DNA of 64,000 nucleotides from Polyodon spathula. Lineage: Eukaryota; Chordata; Actinopteri; Acipenseriformes; Polyodontidae. The stretch's first letter is position 1; every line of letters starts with the position of its first letter. The notes beneath the pieces are model-generated. The model did no database searches and had not been told where the DNA came from. It saw only the letters and a list, made by a program, of their open reading frames with translations. Below are positions 12,345 to 22,866 of this stretch, piece by piece. The stretch spans positions 13,209,147-13,273,146 of the forward strand of contig NC_054559.1 in assembly GCF_017654505.1 (NCBI RefSeq), in the 5' to 3' direction. The position numbers and the translations under genes were made by a program.

Positions 12345-12702
12345 ACACTACACTGAATTACAGTGAATACTATACCAGCTTTTGTTTGGGTGCTGGTCAG
12401 ACGATATATTAAGTGCCTTTATTTCCTGTTAGTCCTGAAGTTGGCAAGGAGCGCTCAATGGAAAAGTCGGGAGGGCTTTAGTTTTGCTCCAAAGCCCATT
12501 TCATATAAGCCAGTCTGTACTCATGCGAATATACATTATTGTACATTGCTTCAATGGAACAGATATTTAAAAGAACGGCCAAGTGGTGTGCATAGGCTTT
12601 TGTGAACATTATGTACAAAAAAAAAATAAAAAATTGATTTGGGGGGTTTTTGCACAGCATCCAGTGCCACCCAGTGGTGGGTATTAAAAGAGAAATAGAC
12701 AT
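12345..12702 (+). repeat. dispersed repeat family X, copy 2
   Basis: Second copy of the unit at 10548-10842. It starts with a small inverted motif CACTGAATTACAGTG and ends near AAAAGAGAAAT. Relative to copy 1 it carries extra sequence around 12470-12545 and an A-rich insertion near 12617-12632. Direct orientation, about 1.8 kb apart, so either two insertions of one family or a local duplication that then diverged. Confidence 0.65.
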
Positions 12703-13599
12703 CTAACAGACATGAATAAACAGCAGGTAGACTCAGCTTAATTCCCTTAAAATTACAATTATCATGATTTGTACAAGAGAAAGAGAGCACAATAATAATC
12801 TCTTATTTGAAAGACAAGCTAAGCAAGTTCCTAGGTTGCTTTGTTGGGGTAGCTTATCCCCCTATATGTAACATGTCATCAATTGAGAGCTAACCAATGA
12901 TTACAAATCTCATTTCATACCTCTTATTACTTTAGATCGTTTTCTTTCTCTCTCTTTTTTGCTGTTTATAATGTAATTTTGGATATACAGACAACGATTT
13001 ACAGAAAGCAGCAGCAACATTTAATGTATATGTGTCTGCAATGTCCACATATTTCAAATGGAAATACCAGTTTTAATATTGCTAGTGCTAATTGATTTTA
13101 AACCCATTGTTCTTTTCATAGGTGATATTACATTGAGATATTCGCCTGCACATTGCATTGAAAGGATGGCTATTACTTTGTAGAGTGTTATTTATTTATG
13201 CATACTTTTTTTGTTTTGTTTTTTAATGTAGTTGAACTGTTACAACACAAACGTTTTCCAGTTAAGATGTAAAGTACTGTAGATACCTTATTGCCACACA
13301 AACCCAGAGATTATTAGCAAGAGGTCCTGTCATCCTTTCAAGCAAGCATGTACAGTAGGTGTGCTTTTGCACATCAGATACATTCATCCTGAATCATGTC
13401 AAGATGCTGCCACATGCAATTCATCTAGTTATAGTGTAATGCAACACTCCCGCCCCTGTAGTCTTCACAGGCACATGTACAGCGTTCAAGTTAACAATAG
13501 CTTTAACAAAACAAGAAACGTTGTGCTGTACACAGCGTAACATAAGCAGGTACACAAACATACACAAAGACAAACACATCTAATATGCTGTTCCAATTA
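12703..13599. other. noncoding stretch upstream of the CpG-rich patch
   Basis: AT-rich DNA with no gene or repeat element recognised. Confidence 0.5.
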
Positions 13600-13904
13600 G
13601 TTGGTAGCGAATATTGTAGCTGGGGAGATATTCTATATTGCGCAGGGATAGAAAGTTACCCCCCCCCCCCATTTGACTCTACCTGCAAACGTACCTGAGG
13701 GGAGTGGTGATAAAGGGCTATGTATTTGCACCTGACCTCATCAGCAGGCTGCAGTTGGCGTAGGGATGCAAGCCGAGAGATGCAATTACACAGCGAATAT
13801 ACTAAGCAAGCACAGTGACAGATGTCTGTAGTCATTTATATTGGCCGCACGTGGGTACGGTTCTTCAGCATCGACTACATTTCGCTCTATCTCTATTCCT
13901 CGTG

Positions 13905-13945
13905 TTCTCTCTCTCTGTCTCTCTCTCTCTCTCCCTCTCTCTCTC
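13905..13945. repeat. (CT)n tract
   Basis: Interrupted CT/CTCC repeat within the promoter-like patch. CT-rich tracts occur in many vertebrate 5' untranslated regions. Confidence 0.85.
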
Positions 13946-14012
13946 AGTTCGCTTTCCACCCACAGAGGAGACAGGAGGCACATCTTTTTTTTTTTTTTTC
14001 AGCCCGACCACA

Positions 14013-14054
14013 ATGAAATCTTGGCAGCTAATTGCAGTCGTTGATGCCCTTCAG
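14013..14054 (+). CDS. candidate first coding exon, 14 codons
   Basis: The ATG at 14013 has A at -3 and A at +4, a fair Kozak context. It opens 14 codons (MKSWQLIAVVDALQ) that end exactly at a consensus splice donor CAG|GTAAGG (14055 on), in phase 0. The hydrophobic run LIAVV after a basic start could be the beginning of a signal peptide. Upstream, a 16-T run followed by CAG at 14000-14002 resembles an acceptor, so this could be a second, 52-base exon (14003-14054) rather than the first. It lies inside the CpG-enriched patch. I do not recognise the protein. It could also be a chance ATG plus donor in a transcribed leader. Confidence 0.35.
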
Positions 14055-14300
14055 GTAAGGCACACAGAAGCGTGGGGAGAAGGGGAAGTAAGCGCGTTGT
14101 AAAGTGAAGGATTTAATGGAACGTGGGATGGAATGTTTTCAACGCACTTTTGTATAAATTCCGCGACTGGCGTTTTTCCTTTTTTTTTTTTTTTCTTCCG
14201 GTAGCACCTTACTACATAAAAAGGTTAGTGCTTACATCGTGGACGCTGGGCTGCTGTCTGTGAGTGTGTGTGAAGGAATTCTGTTGCGATTGGAATGGAA

Positions 14301-16760
14301 ACACAGTGGTGCTGAATGCATGACACCCCAGTAAAGCTGTATATGTATCTAGTCGAGGAAAGGTTTACAAACGCGTTTCAAGTTGAAGTGGAATGCTATA
14401 CATGTATGTCTTTATTATTATTGTAAGAGTACATCTTTGTTGTTCACTGTGGGGGATGCTGTGATACTGGTAGTTCCTTTTAAGCCTTTATCAAGTACCA
14501 GCACTGTTAACATTGCATTTGTTATAGACTTATGGTTAAAGTTTATTATAGCACATGTCTATTGTTCTGATCAATAACTTTGTTATGACTTTACGGGGGA
14601 ATTGTATTCCAATGACCCTCAAATCTTACTCACATCCAGATTGCAGGTTCTGATAGCACAGTCGTGAATGTAATATCATTTTTTTTTTATTGGTGGTGTG
14701 TTAAATGTGATGCTTTGGCTAAGGGTTTTTCCTATTTTATTTCTTTATCGTAATTTTCAAAATAGATGTAACTGTAACAAATGATTGTGTATCGCTCGAT
14801 TATTATTATTATTTTTTTAACTGAAGAGTTATGTTAACAGTCTGCTGGGATCAGGGGCGCTGAGTGCATTGAAGACGAGACAATGTTATTTAAGTACACC
14901 TCAGAGACCGGTGTACTGTTTGCATTCTAGTTGTGCATTAAATACATATTCGTAGGTCTCGGTCGCAGTTAGGGCTGTGAGGGCTTTCTCAGAAGATCTG
15001 TGCACAAAGGCTTGTCTTTCATTGTGCCAACCCAAGCAACAACATGTGTTGAGGATTATAGGTACACTTTTATTTTATTTTTTTATTTTTTATTATTTTA
15101 TTCCACCACACGATCCTTCGGGGAATGAAAACGGTAGCCGTGTATTGCTATGGTTTGCATCGAATCGAGCCTGGCAAGATCACACATGCCCACCTTTGAT
15201 AGACTATGAACTGAAGGTTATACATTTTTGATAGAGGGATAAGCTGCTACATATCTGTAGAGTATGACATAACCGATAGAATAAAGGCGAATCATTGTAA
15301 AACATGTATTTATTTATGTATTTATATAATGTAAATGATTATGCTTTAAATTGAATGGGTGAAGACTGCTGCAAGCTGGTAATTAGAGTGCTATATGTAT
15401 TTATTACAATTCGAATTTATTTATTCCATTCACTCTTTCAACCTAGGTTTACTTGAATATGAGTTTAATTTGAATAATGCTACTACTAATAAGTAATATA
15501 AGACATTGCAACTAGAAGACTTTTTAAGATAAATGCACGATTTTGTAAATGCCATTAAAAAAGCATGTTTTGTTGTGTTTAATGATGCACATCAATTACA
15601 TTATTTTAAAATGTGATTGTTTTAATTTAATCTAGTCATATCCAAAACAGAGATTGCTTTATAGAATTTGCGGTTTGCTGTCTCAATAACTTTCCTTAAT
15701 TATATCATGATGGATTTTTAACTTTATTTGCACTTGGAAAGCCCAAACCTTTTAACAGAACCTTTTGGGGCTGTTAAACGTATCACACTCAATGTAACTG
15801 CAAAGTCAATGCACTTTGTTTTAGGTATAAAAGAAAAAACATGTGTAGATGCTACCCATCTAAATCTACCTTATTTTAGATTGCAGCCTTTTAATACATG
15901 TGCATAATGCACATTTAAAGTCGGTAACCTTAATTGGGAGATTTTAACTTGCAGCTGAAATTTTCACCTGCATTTTGTACACCCCATTGCAGCTTTTTTA
16001 AAAATTATTATTCTACATGCTTTTATGTATTATAATGCATGCCCTTAACAGGTTAAACATTTCAGAGATTGTATAGCCTTTAGTTTAAGCCTATATTGCC
16101 ATTAAAATGTATATTTTTATTTCTGCTTCGCTGTTTGCTTTCATCTGATATTTCACGTATACACATTTCCACAACGTATATCTGTCTTCCTCTCAGCAGG
16201 ACAGCACCTAGATAAATCCTTGCCAAATTAGACCTGTTTGATTGAAAATAATAAGCTACTGGACAAAACAATGCATCTCTTTGGATTACTGCAGAGGTGC
16301 TTATGAATGCTCATTGCTCAAGTTAAGTGATGGACCTAGTTAGTGTCATCCTTTCACCTCTATTAACAGCTTAAACAAACACCAATTATCATGCACATGA
16401 AAAGTGTTTTATATTGATTTAAAAAAATGCTGCAAATTACGATAACCCTGTGGAAGACTATGCCTGCTACAACACACTCCTACTGAAGAATTGATAATTT
16501 TAACATGCAATTAAAAATATGCAATCATCTATGCACATTTTCATTATAACTTTTACAGCTTGTTCCCCTGTTAGCCTAAATATATCAGCACTGTACTGAA
16601 AAAAAAAAAAAAAATGTTATCAGTGAAATAGTTTATAGTTATTGTGATTCTTTTGAGCTTTATTGACATGTAGGGTGTTGGGGTGATTTTTGACATTGTA
16701 GAGTGCAGGGAATGCTAAACTGTAGTCATCTTCCCTTGAGTAACTGTATATAATAGACAC

Positions 16761-16764
<4 letters not shown>
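14301..16764. other. noncoding stretch, possible start of a long intron
   Basis: AT-rich DNA downstream of the candidate donor. T-rich and A-rich runs (for example about 16600-16614). No gene, RNA or mobile element recognised. CpG density drops back to background after about 14.9 kb. Confidence 0.5.

Positions 16765-16821
<57 letters not shown>
16765..16821. repeat. (TA)28 microsatellite
   Basis: Nearly pure TA tract followed by a few CA steps. Confidence 0.95.
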
Positions 16822-16831
<10 letters not shown>

Positions 16832-19058
16832 ATACACATTGTACAATTGAATATGTGTTAGAGACACCTATGTTTCTAGGACTTTTTGTTCAGTAGATTG
16901 ATATTTATTCATTGATTATTGACATTAGTCAGTTGCATTGGTGGTTTGTTATTTTCTGCATATTTACTGTTATGGTAGACAGACTGTTTTAGTATTCCCC
17001 CCTTTGCAATTGGCAAATATAATGAAAAAATACAATTAATTTCTGATATAAAGCAATCCCTCTCACTGTTAAATGTCTCTGCCAAGTAATTATCTCTGCA
17101 ATGATTGCATGTCTTATGTTCAAAGTGAAACAGGGATATTAACCCTGTCTCCCAGTGGCACCAAGAGGCTCCACGTTAAAATAATAATAATAAAAAAAAA
17201 ATGTTTTTATTAAGATCCATTAGGAGTGTGTTATGCATGCTGTTTTTTTCTTAACAGGTTATAATAGCCATTTAAGTTGTAGGATATAAGAAGCCAATGT
17301 GTCAATAAGGGTATTTTTGAAAACCTAATATACTTTTTTTTTTGTTTGTTTTAAATGCAGTGAGGAAGAAATGTGTTCCAAATTACTGAGCTGTGGAAAT
17401 AACATTGTGCTGTGCACGTCACACTTTCAGAGTGGTCAAATTTCGTTCTGTCCTGTATTGTTTGGAAGATTGCTTTCTAACTTGTTATAATTTTTCCAAC
17501 ACCGTTTTACTGAAAGAAGGGGTTTTGTTTTGTTTGCTAGAAGTTCATATGTGTGTAGTGCAGTATGTGTGTAAACTTTAATATGATGCTTCACAATTAC
17601 AAAGAGCATGTCTGTTTGTGTGGACTTAACCCTTTGTTGCAAACCTTGAGTTTGACATGAATGTGTCGACTGATATAAAATTAACAGTGCAGTTTTCAGT
17701 GCTGGAAATACTGTTATGCTCAGTACATTCAGAATATGAAAATGTGTTAATATCTGTGCATGACTATCCTTATGTGTGTCTTAAGAGTAGTTGTGGACAA
17801 CCCTAACAATACTATGCATCGAATGATGGTACAAATGTGCAACTTCAGGACAATATCATCATTTGCAAAGCACTTTATGAAATTACCTTCCCAGGGATGA
17901 ACTGTGCAAAGCTGATTCACTCAGATTGGAGAGGTTTTGATACTCTGAGGACTATTGCTGGAATAAAAGGAACATTTTTTAGCTTGGAATTACATTTTTT
18001 TCCACAAACTAGTCCATGTGATACAGAAGATACTGTAATTATGTTGATGAGAACAGGCTAGAAATGATACCCCTTAATATCACTGGTGACTGGTAACCAT
18101 GGAAACACTAAATGATGTTCTCCAGCAATACCAATACCTAATATTGAGGAAACCTAATTGTTTGCTTTGTTTCAGTTTCGTCTGAATAAATGTATTTGTA
18201 TGCTGTAGGCTATTATTACTGATCTGTGTTAAAGGTTAACATTTTGCTTGGGATTCGTGTAATAAAAGGAAATAAAAGGAATTAAACCGACGGTATGGGA
18301 AATTTTTAAAATTTAATGGGATTCGTGGTATATATATACCGATAATATATAGTATTATATGATATATATATATATTATATATATATTATTAATAATATAT
18401 ATATATATATCGATATATGGGACGATAACTGTAACAATACCCTATAGGCCCTGTAATTATAACCTCTAAAGTACATTTGTATTTGTTTAGTTTTTTTGTA
18501 ATGTATTTTAAGTATGTTTGATGGTGAAACTCAATTATGAAGTAATGCTGGCTGCTAATGATCTCACTTTTATTCAGTGGGGTTTGTAGTGCAATGATGG
18601 ACTTTCTCACAAACTGCCCTATGCTAGTAAATCCTCATACTCTGCCTTGGGTCAGCCTTCCAGTAACAGATGTTTGGGAAACATTTAATCTGTACAACTG
18701 CATGTGTGCGTGTTCTCCAGATGGCGTTGGAGTGTGTTGTTAACCTCTACAGATATTTCTTGACTCAAGTAGAAGTTCAAGAGCCTCTGGAGACACATGG
18801 GAGTTAGGGAAACACTGGATGTTGCATTCAATGCTCTCACAGTGTTATAAAGGTTAGACAGGCTTTCTGGGAATTATCTCCCTTGGGGTGTGAGAAGATG
18901 AAGTTCATTGTCAGTCACTGGTTTATTCTGGGTTTAAAGGTGTATTAATGCTCAAACACGCTATCACTGAAAAGAAATGTGTGGGAAAGTACTTGATAAT
19001 TCCTGTTTTGTTAACTGAAGAAAACAGGTTTAACACTGTTTTTGCAAAGGAGTTAATA
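16822..19058. other. noncoding stretch with an AT-rich island
   Basis: No gene recognised. At 18331-18416 there is an imperfect TATATA/ATTATAT repeat with palindromic character. The decamer GGGATTCGTG or a near copy brackets its left side (about 18250 and 18319). Confidence 0.5.
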
Positions 19059-19066
19059 GATTATGG
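19059..19066 (+). repeat. 8-bp target site duplication, left copy
   Basis: GATTATGG, repeated exactly at 19385-19392, flanks the foldback element. Eight bases is the hAT hallmark. Confidence 0.95.
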
Positions 19067-19384
19067 CAGGGGTGGCCAACTCTGGTCCTGGAGAGGCACA
19101 ATCCAGCAGGTTTTATAGGTAACCCTTAAATCATCAAATTTCTGAAGACTGTAAGTTGCAGATCGATTTATCAAGTTAATGTGTTCAATTAAATCAGTAG
19201 TGGTCAACTCTGGTCCATGACAGATGCATGGTGTTTTTTTTTTTTTGTTCCAAGTTATCTCTAAAATTACTTAATTGAACAAATGACTACTTCAGAAAAT
19301 TACTGCTTTAGAAAGTGATGATTAAGGGCTACCTATAAAACCTGCAAGCTTTTGGCTCTCCAGGACTAGGCTTGGCCACCCCTG
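19067..19384. mobile_element. non-autonomous hAT foldback MITE, 318 bp
   Basis: Starts CAGGGGTGGCCAA and ends TTGGCCACCCCTG. The terminal inverted repeats are 29 bases with about 3 mismatches (19067-19095 and 19356-19384). Complementarity continues inward: GCAGGTTTTATAGG with CCTATAAAACCTGC, then the AATCATCA/TGATGATT and GTTCAATTAA/TTAATTGAAC blocks, so the element is close to a full hairpin. A second, diverged TIR-like motif (GTGGTCAACTCTGGTCC) sits internally near 19200. No coding capacity. Perfect 8-bp duplications flank it. The terminus is typical of fish hAT MITEs. It depends on a transposase encoded elsewhere. Confidence 0.95.
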
Positions 19385-19392
19385 GATTATGG

Positions 19393-20652
19393 GTACCATA
19401 AATACTGTGCTTAAAATGGGTTAATACATTGACACATATGATAGTTTTATACCTTTTTAAAGACAATGTATAACACAGCTATAGTATGTATTTCTCTTTG
19501 TCATGCTTGCCTGTACAGAATAGATATAACATGTATGTGTAAATGTTTTAAACCTAAACCCAGCTGAGAATGTTGTGTATGTAATCCGAGGTGACAGGGT
19601 ATAGGTTTATCAAACTGACCCCTACGATCAATACATGGAACAAACTCCATACTCCAAGGTTTTTTGCATAGCAACATTTCCTTAGCAGCAGTTGACACTC
19701 GGCAAACATAATAAAGTAGAATGCCATTATTGTGAAATTTGTATAGGTGCGATGCAATACAATTAAACTCAATATTTTGAGTGCTGTGGCTTTTGTGGCA
19801 CTGAATTTGAAGATGCCCTGCTGCTGTTGTTGGCTCATAATGGGATTGATTTGTTGATGGAGCTATGGTGAAAGAGAGAGAAACATCAGACCATTTTCTT
19901 GACAGAAATGTTATTTTCTGTAGAATTTCCTTTGCTTGTCTTGGATTGTTAGTTCCACTTCTTCTCAATTGAAGTCACACAGCACACAGTATTGCTAGCA
20001 GCAATAAGTGGAAATGAAAGGCTGCAGTGCCAACATTAGAAAATACCTTGGATTCTACCTTTCTGTTAGGCATTCCGAAACTCAAAACATTGAAGCTTAA
20101 TAAAACTGCAGCCGCTATTGTCATTCAGCACGACTTTTAATGTTGGCTTCTGTGAACACTGGTAGTTTCTGGCAAAAAGGGATGCAATGTGATAGCTTCT
20201 CTTGCACCCTTGTTTTTACATTTAATGAGGTATATTTTTCACTACTGTATACTTTATTAATTTTTGATAAATCCCTGAAGCTAAACAGACCTTTTAATAC
20301 AGAATGCCCTGGAGTATTGTACAAGATTAATTCCAAATGCCCTTTTCCACTGCCTGGTCTAAACCCTTTGTATTATAGTGAGCTTTGTCATGCTTCCCTG
20401 CAATGTCGTACGAAAGAAGGTACTAATAATGTTCATTAGCACAGTGCATGCAATTATCTTACAGTAAATGAGTGATTGTTTGCAAGGGACAGTTTGTTTT
20501 CCCCTCCCAGAAATGGTAAAAAGGAGAAAAGACAGAAAAAAACAACCACCTTGAATGACCCCTAAAATCATCAAGAGGATTAGTCTTATTGATACCAGCA
20601 TCATCGACTTTGGAAATGTTTACTGATTTAATGCCTGCACATCTTTGTCTCT
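19393..20652. other. noncoding stretch, long minus-strand open frame without support
   Basis: The minus strand has a 155-codon open frame (19501-19968), the longest in the window, but no recognised domain, and a second minus frame is open across most of the same span. No splice or conservation evidence. Treated as noncoding. Confidence 0.45.
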
Positions 20653-20693
20653 GGATGAATGGATGGATGGATGGATGGATGGATGGATGGATG
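20653..20693. repeat. (GGAT)n microsatellite
   Basis: About nine GGAT/ATGG units. Short open frames across it on both strands are artefacts of the repeat. Confidence 0.95.
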
Positions 20694-22094
20694 TAGATAT
20701 AGGCCAGTACACTATTAAAACTTCATTAAATGTTTTAAACTGCAAATATTTCATGGCTGTCATATTCAATAGCAAATGCATAGGCCAGGGCACAGTGTTT
20801 AAGTGCTTAAACCAATGTACCATCTTATTTAAAGGGATGACTGTGCCAATTGAGCTGATTTGCAGCTGAGGTAGAAGTAGTGGCTGTGGTGCAAAGAGTA
20901 TACAGGGAGGGAAATATTCATTTAAAATTCACCAAGTGCCACTGAAGAAAAAATATTTACTGTATTTTTCATATGAAACTGCAGGTTATGAAAAAGAATT
21001 CCAGTGCTTGTCATGTCATGTTCTAACTGGTTCACTGCACAGGATGCCCCTTATGTTCAATTGAATGAAATCCTCGCTATAAACCTCGAACACAACATGT
21101 GTGCCTAGAACTGACATTTTCTCTCTTCCCAAACATCTGAGTCATTTGTTCAATAGGCACATTGTGACGGGTTTTCCAGTTGGATACAGCTAGAAGTAAT
21201 GGCAAGTATTGACGACACTGACCCCAGCCTGGTAATGGTAAGCTCTATAGCTCCTTGCCCAGAGGAGTCTGAACTGTTGTACATTGGTTCAGCAGCTCAC
21301 AGTGATTGTGATTGTCTGCTGCTCTAGAATAACACTTTAATGATCACTTCCTCTTCAGGTGATACACCAGTGCAGATGTCAGTGCAGTGGTTGGATAAGA
21401 CGATCCTTAGGTTTCACTCTTACTGTTTAACAGAGTGCTCTCCTCAGTTCCCAACAGTGGTTCATTATTAGTAGAGAGAAAACAATCCCTGTCTGAATCT
21501 GAATACTCTATTCACAAAGGGAGCTCAAATGTCCTTAAAGTTCTCCCTTACTGAAGTTGCAGTTTACCCTTCTGACATGTCTTTAACCACCCTGTGTGTC
21601 TTTCACTCTCTTTTTTTTTCACGATGGGTGTGTAAAAGATTGCTTTGCCTTTTTTTCATATGGATTCAACATGAAATAAGTCTCAGAAATAGGTAATCTG
21701 CAGCCAAAAAAAAGAGATAGCGTGTAGACCATTATACAAAACTCCTTATTGTTATGATCAGTGTCATTTCTTCAAAGAAAGATGGAATGAATGCAGGTAT
21801 TTAAATCAACATGAATTGACAGGGGGCTGAATTCAAAAGGAATTACTTCAAAACTCAGTGGAAGTGCATGTGATATTCATATGTTGTTCCTGCTATTCAT
21901 TGTGAATTTGTGGCCATTATTTTAAAGTGTTATCTAATTGTTATGTGCATATATGTGTGTATGCATTATGGGAAGAAATAATATCAATTAAAACTGTGCC
22001 TTGTGGTTGTCGAAAGGTAATGTTTTATTGGTTATTGATGGAGGAAAGGAATCTCAAAGAAAGATGATATAAATAAAACATATTTAAAAAAAGT
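20694..22094. other. mostly noncoding; holds the 58-base exon candidate
   Basis: Outside 21180-21237 nothing is recognised. Ordinary AT-rich DNA. Confidence 0.5.
21180..21237 (+). CDS. weak internal or start exon candidate, 58 bases
   Basis: The left edge follows GGGTTTTCCAG, an acceptable acceptor. The right edge is ATG|GTAAGC, a strong donor. One frame is open throughout, and it contains an ATG at 21199 with G at -3 and G at +4, giving MASIDDTDPSLVM before the donor. It contains two CpGs. As a coding exon it needs one base from the previous exon, so it does not fit the phase-0 donor at 14055; it would work if the upstream exon were an untranslated leader. The pyrimidine tract is short. Both splice sites may be fortuitous. 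No family recognised. Confidence 0.2.
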
Positions 22095-22320
22095 AATCCC
22101 CCTCGGGGCTAGAGTTCACGCAGAGTTGCTGAACTACTGAAGGACATGTGGCAAGATATGGGGAAGCTGGCTTGCTCGCCAGTGATCAGGTAGTTGGCAT
22201 CATGTGTTGGCGTCAGATGACCTGCACATTAAGACACTGCAAGGCTTTCCTGTTCACTGAGGTGAGTGTTGCCAACAGGTGCCTGGAGCGCTGATTTCCT
22301 CATCCACAAAAGCGACCCGG
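22095..22320 (-). pseudogene. decayed PIF/Harbinger transposase fragment
   Basis: On the minus strand, with several stops and frameshifts, the conserved core of a Harbinger (HARBI1-type) transposase can be followed. VNRKALQCLNVQVI (22216-22257) matches the family pattern YVNRKxxxSxNVQVVCDA. About 16 residues further SFPISCHMSF (near 22139-22168) matches WPGSxHDSxI, followed by a stretch resembling LRELFxRG-xLLGD. An APG motif near 22280 matches the residues before the NRK block. Spacing agrees with the family. In intact members this domain is the DDE nuclease that cuts at the element ends. The Myb-like partner gene and terminal repeats were not found. Clearly dead. Confidence 0.65.
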
Positions 22321-22847
22321 TGATAGTGTTCTAGCTGTGTGTTAGCCACTACCTGCTGTCCTTGACATTCCAGGCTGGAAAGTGAGCCAAGCTTTCTGGT
22401 CGCATTGCAAGATCATCACTGAAGTGTCTTCTGGAGGAAGATCTCTGATAGCAAACCCCTGTTAACCAATACAAGAGGAATAAAAATGATCAGGTTGATA
22501 GTCTAACAAAGGGGAAGTTACAAAATAGAAAATATTTCAGACACAGACAGTAGTGTATTGATTTTTGAATACATTTCACAATTTGACTTAAGATTCTTAG
22601 AAGAATTATTTTAGAATTGTGTGGTATATAGTACATGGCATGCATCTGTTGTACTGCATGCAATTATACCAATGGTTCTGGGACATTTTTATATTTTGTG
22701 ATGTTAGTGCTCCACACAATTGATGACATAGTACATGTGCAACTTTCATTTTGGTGGTACAACTGCAAATTGCCTTTTAAAATATAACTTTATTATTTGT
22801 CTCAAATCTTGCAAGGTTGGTTTTATCTATTAACAGGATCTTATAAA
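22321..22847. other. noncoding stretch beside the Harbinger fossil
   Basis: The part up to about 22460 is less AT-rich and may be further decayed Harbinger sequence, but I could not follow the protein there. Nothing else recognised. Confidence 0.4.
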
Positions 22848-22866
22848 CCCCCCCCCCCCCCCCCCC
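22848..22866. repeat. C19 homopolymer
   Basis: Uninterrupted run of 19 C, followed about 40 bases later by (AATA)n at 22911-22930. Confidence 0.95.

Larger units (their letters stand above)
13600..14300 (+). promoter_or_regulatory. CpG-enriched promoter-like region
   Basis: Roughly 25-30 CpG sites can be counted by eye in these 700 bases, several times the density of the surrounding DNA. It contains a perfect E-box CACGTG at 13848-13853, a C10 run near 13662, a CT tract, and directly downstream an ATG with a splice donor. No convincing TATA box. In vertebrates such a patch usually marks a promoter and first exon. I infer a plus-strand promoter, perhaps of a neural or developmental gene with a very long first intron, but no gene could be named. 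Confidence 0.5.

Noticed and set aside
19501..19968. 155-codon minus-strand open frame, longest in the window
   Set aside because: No domain, a competing open frame on the same strand, no splice sites or CpG support; this length is possible by chance in 64 kb.
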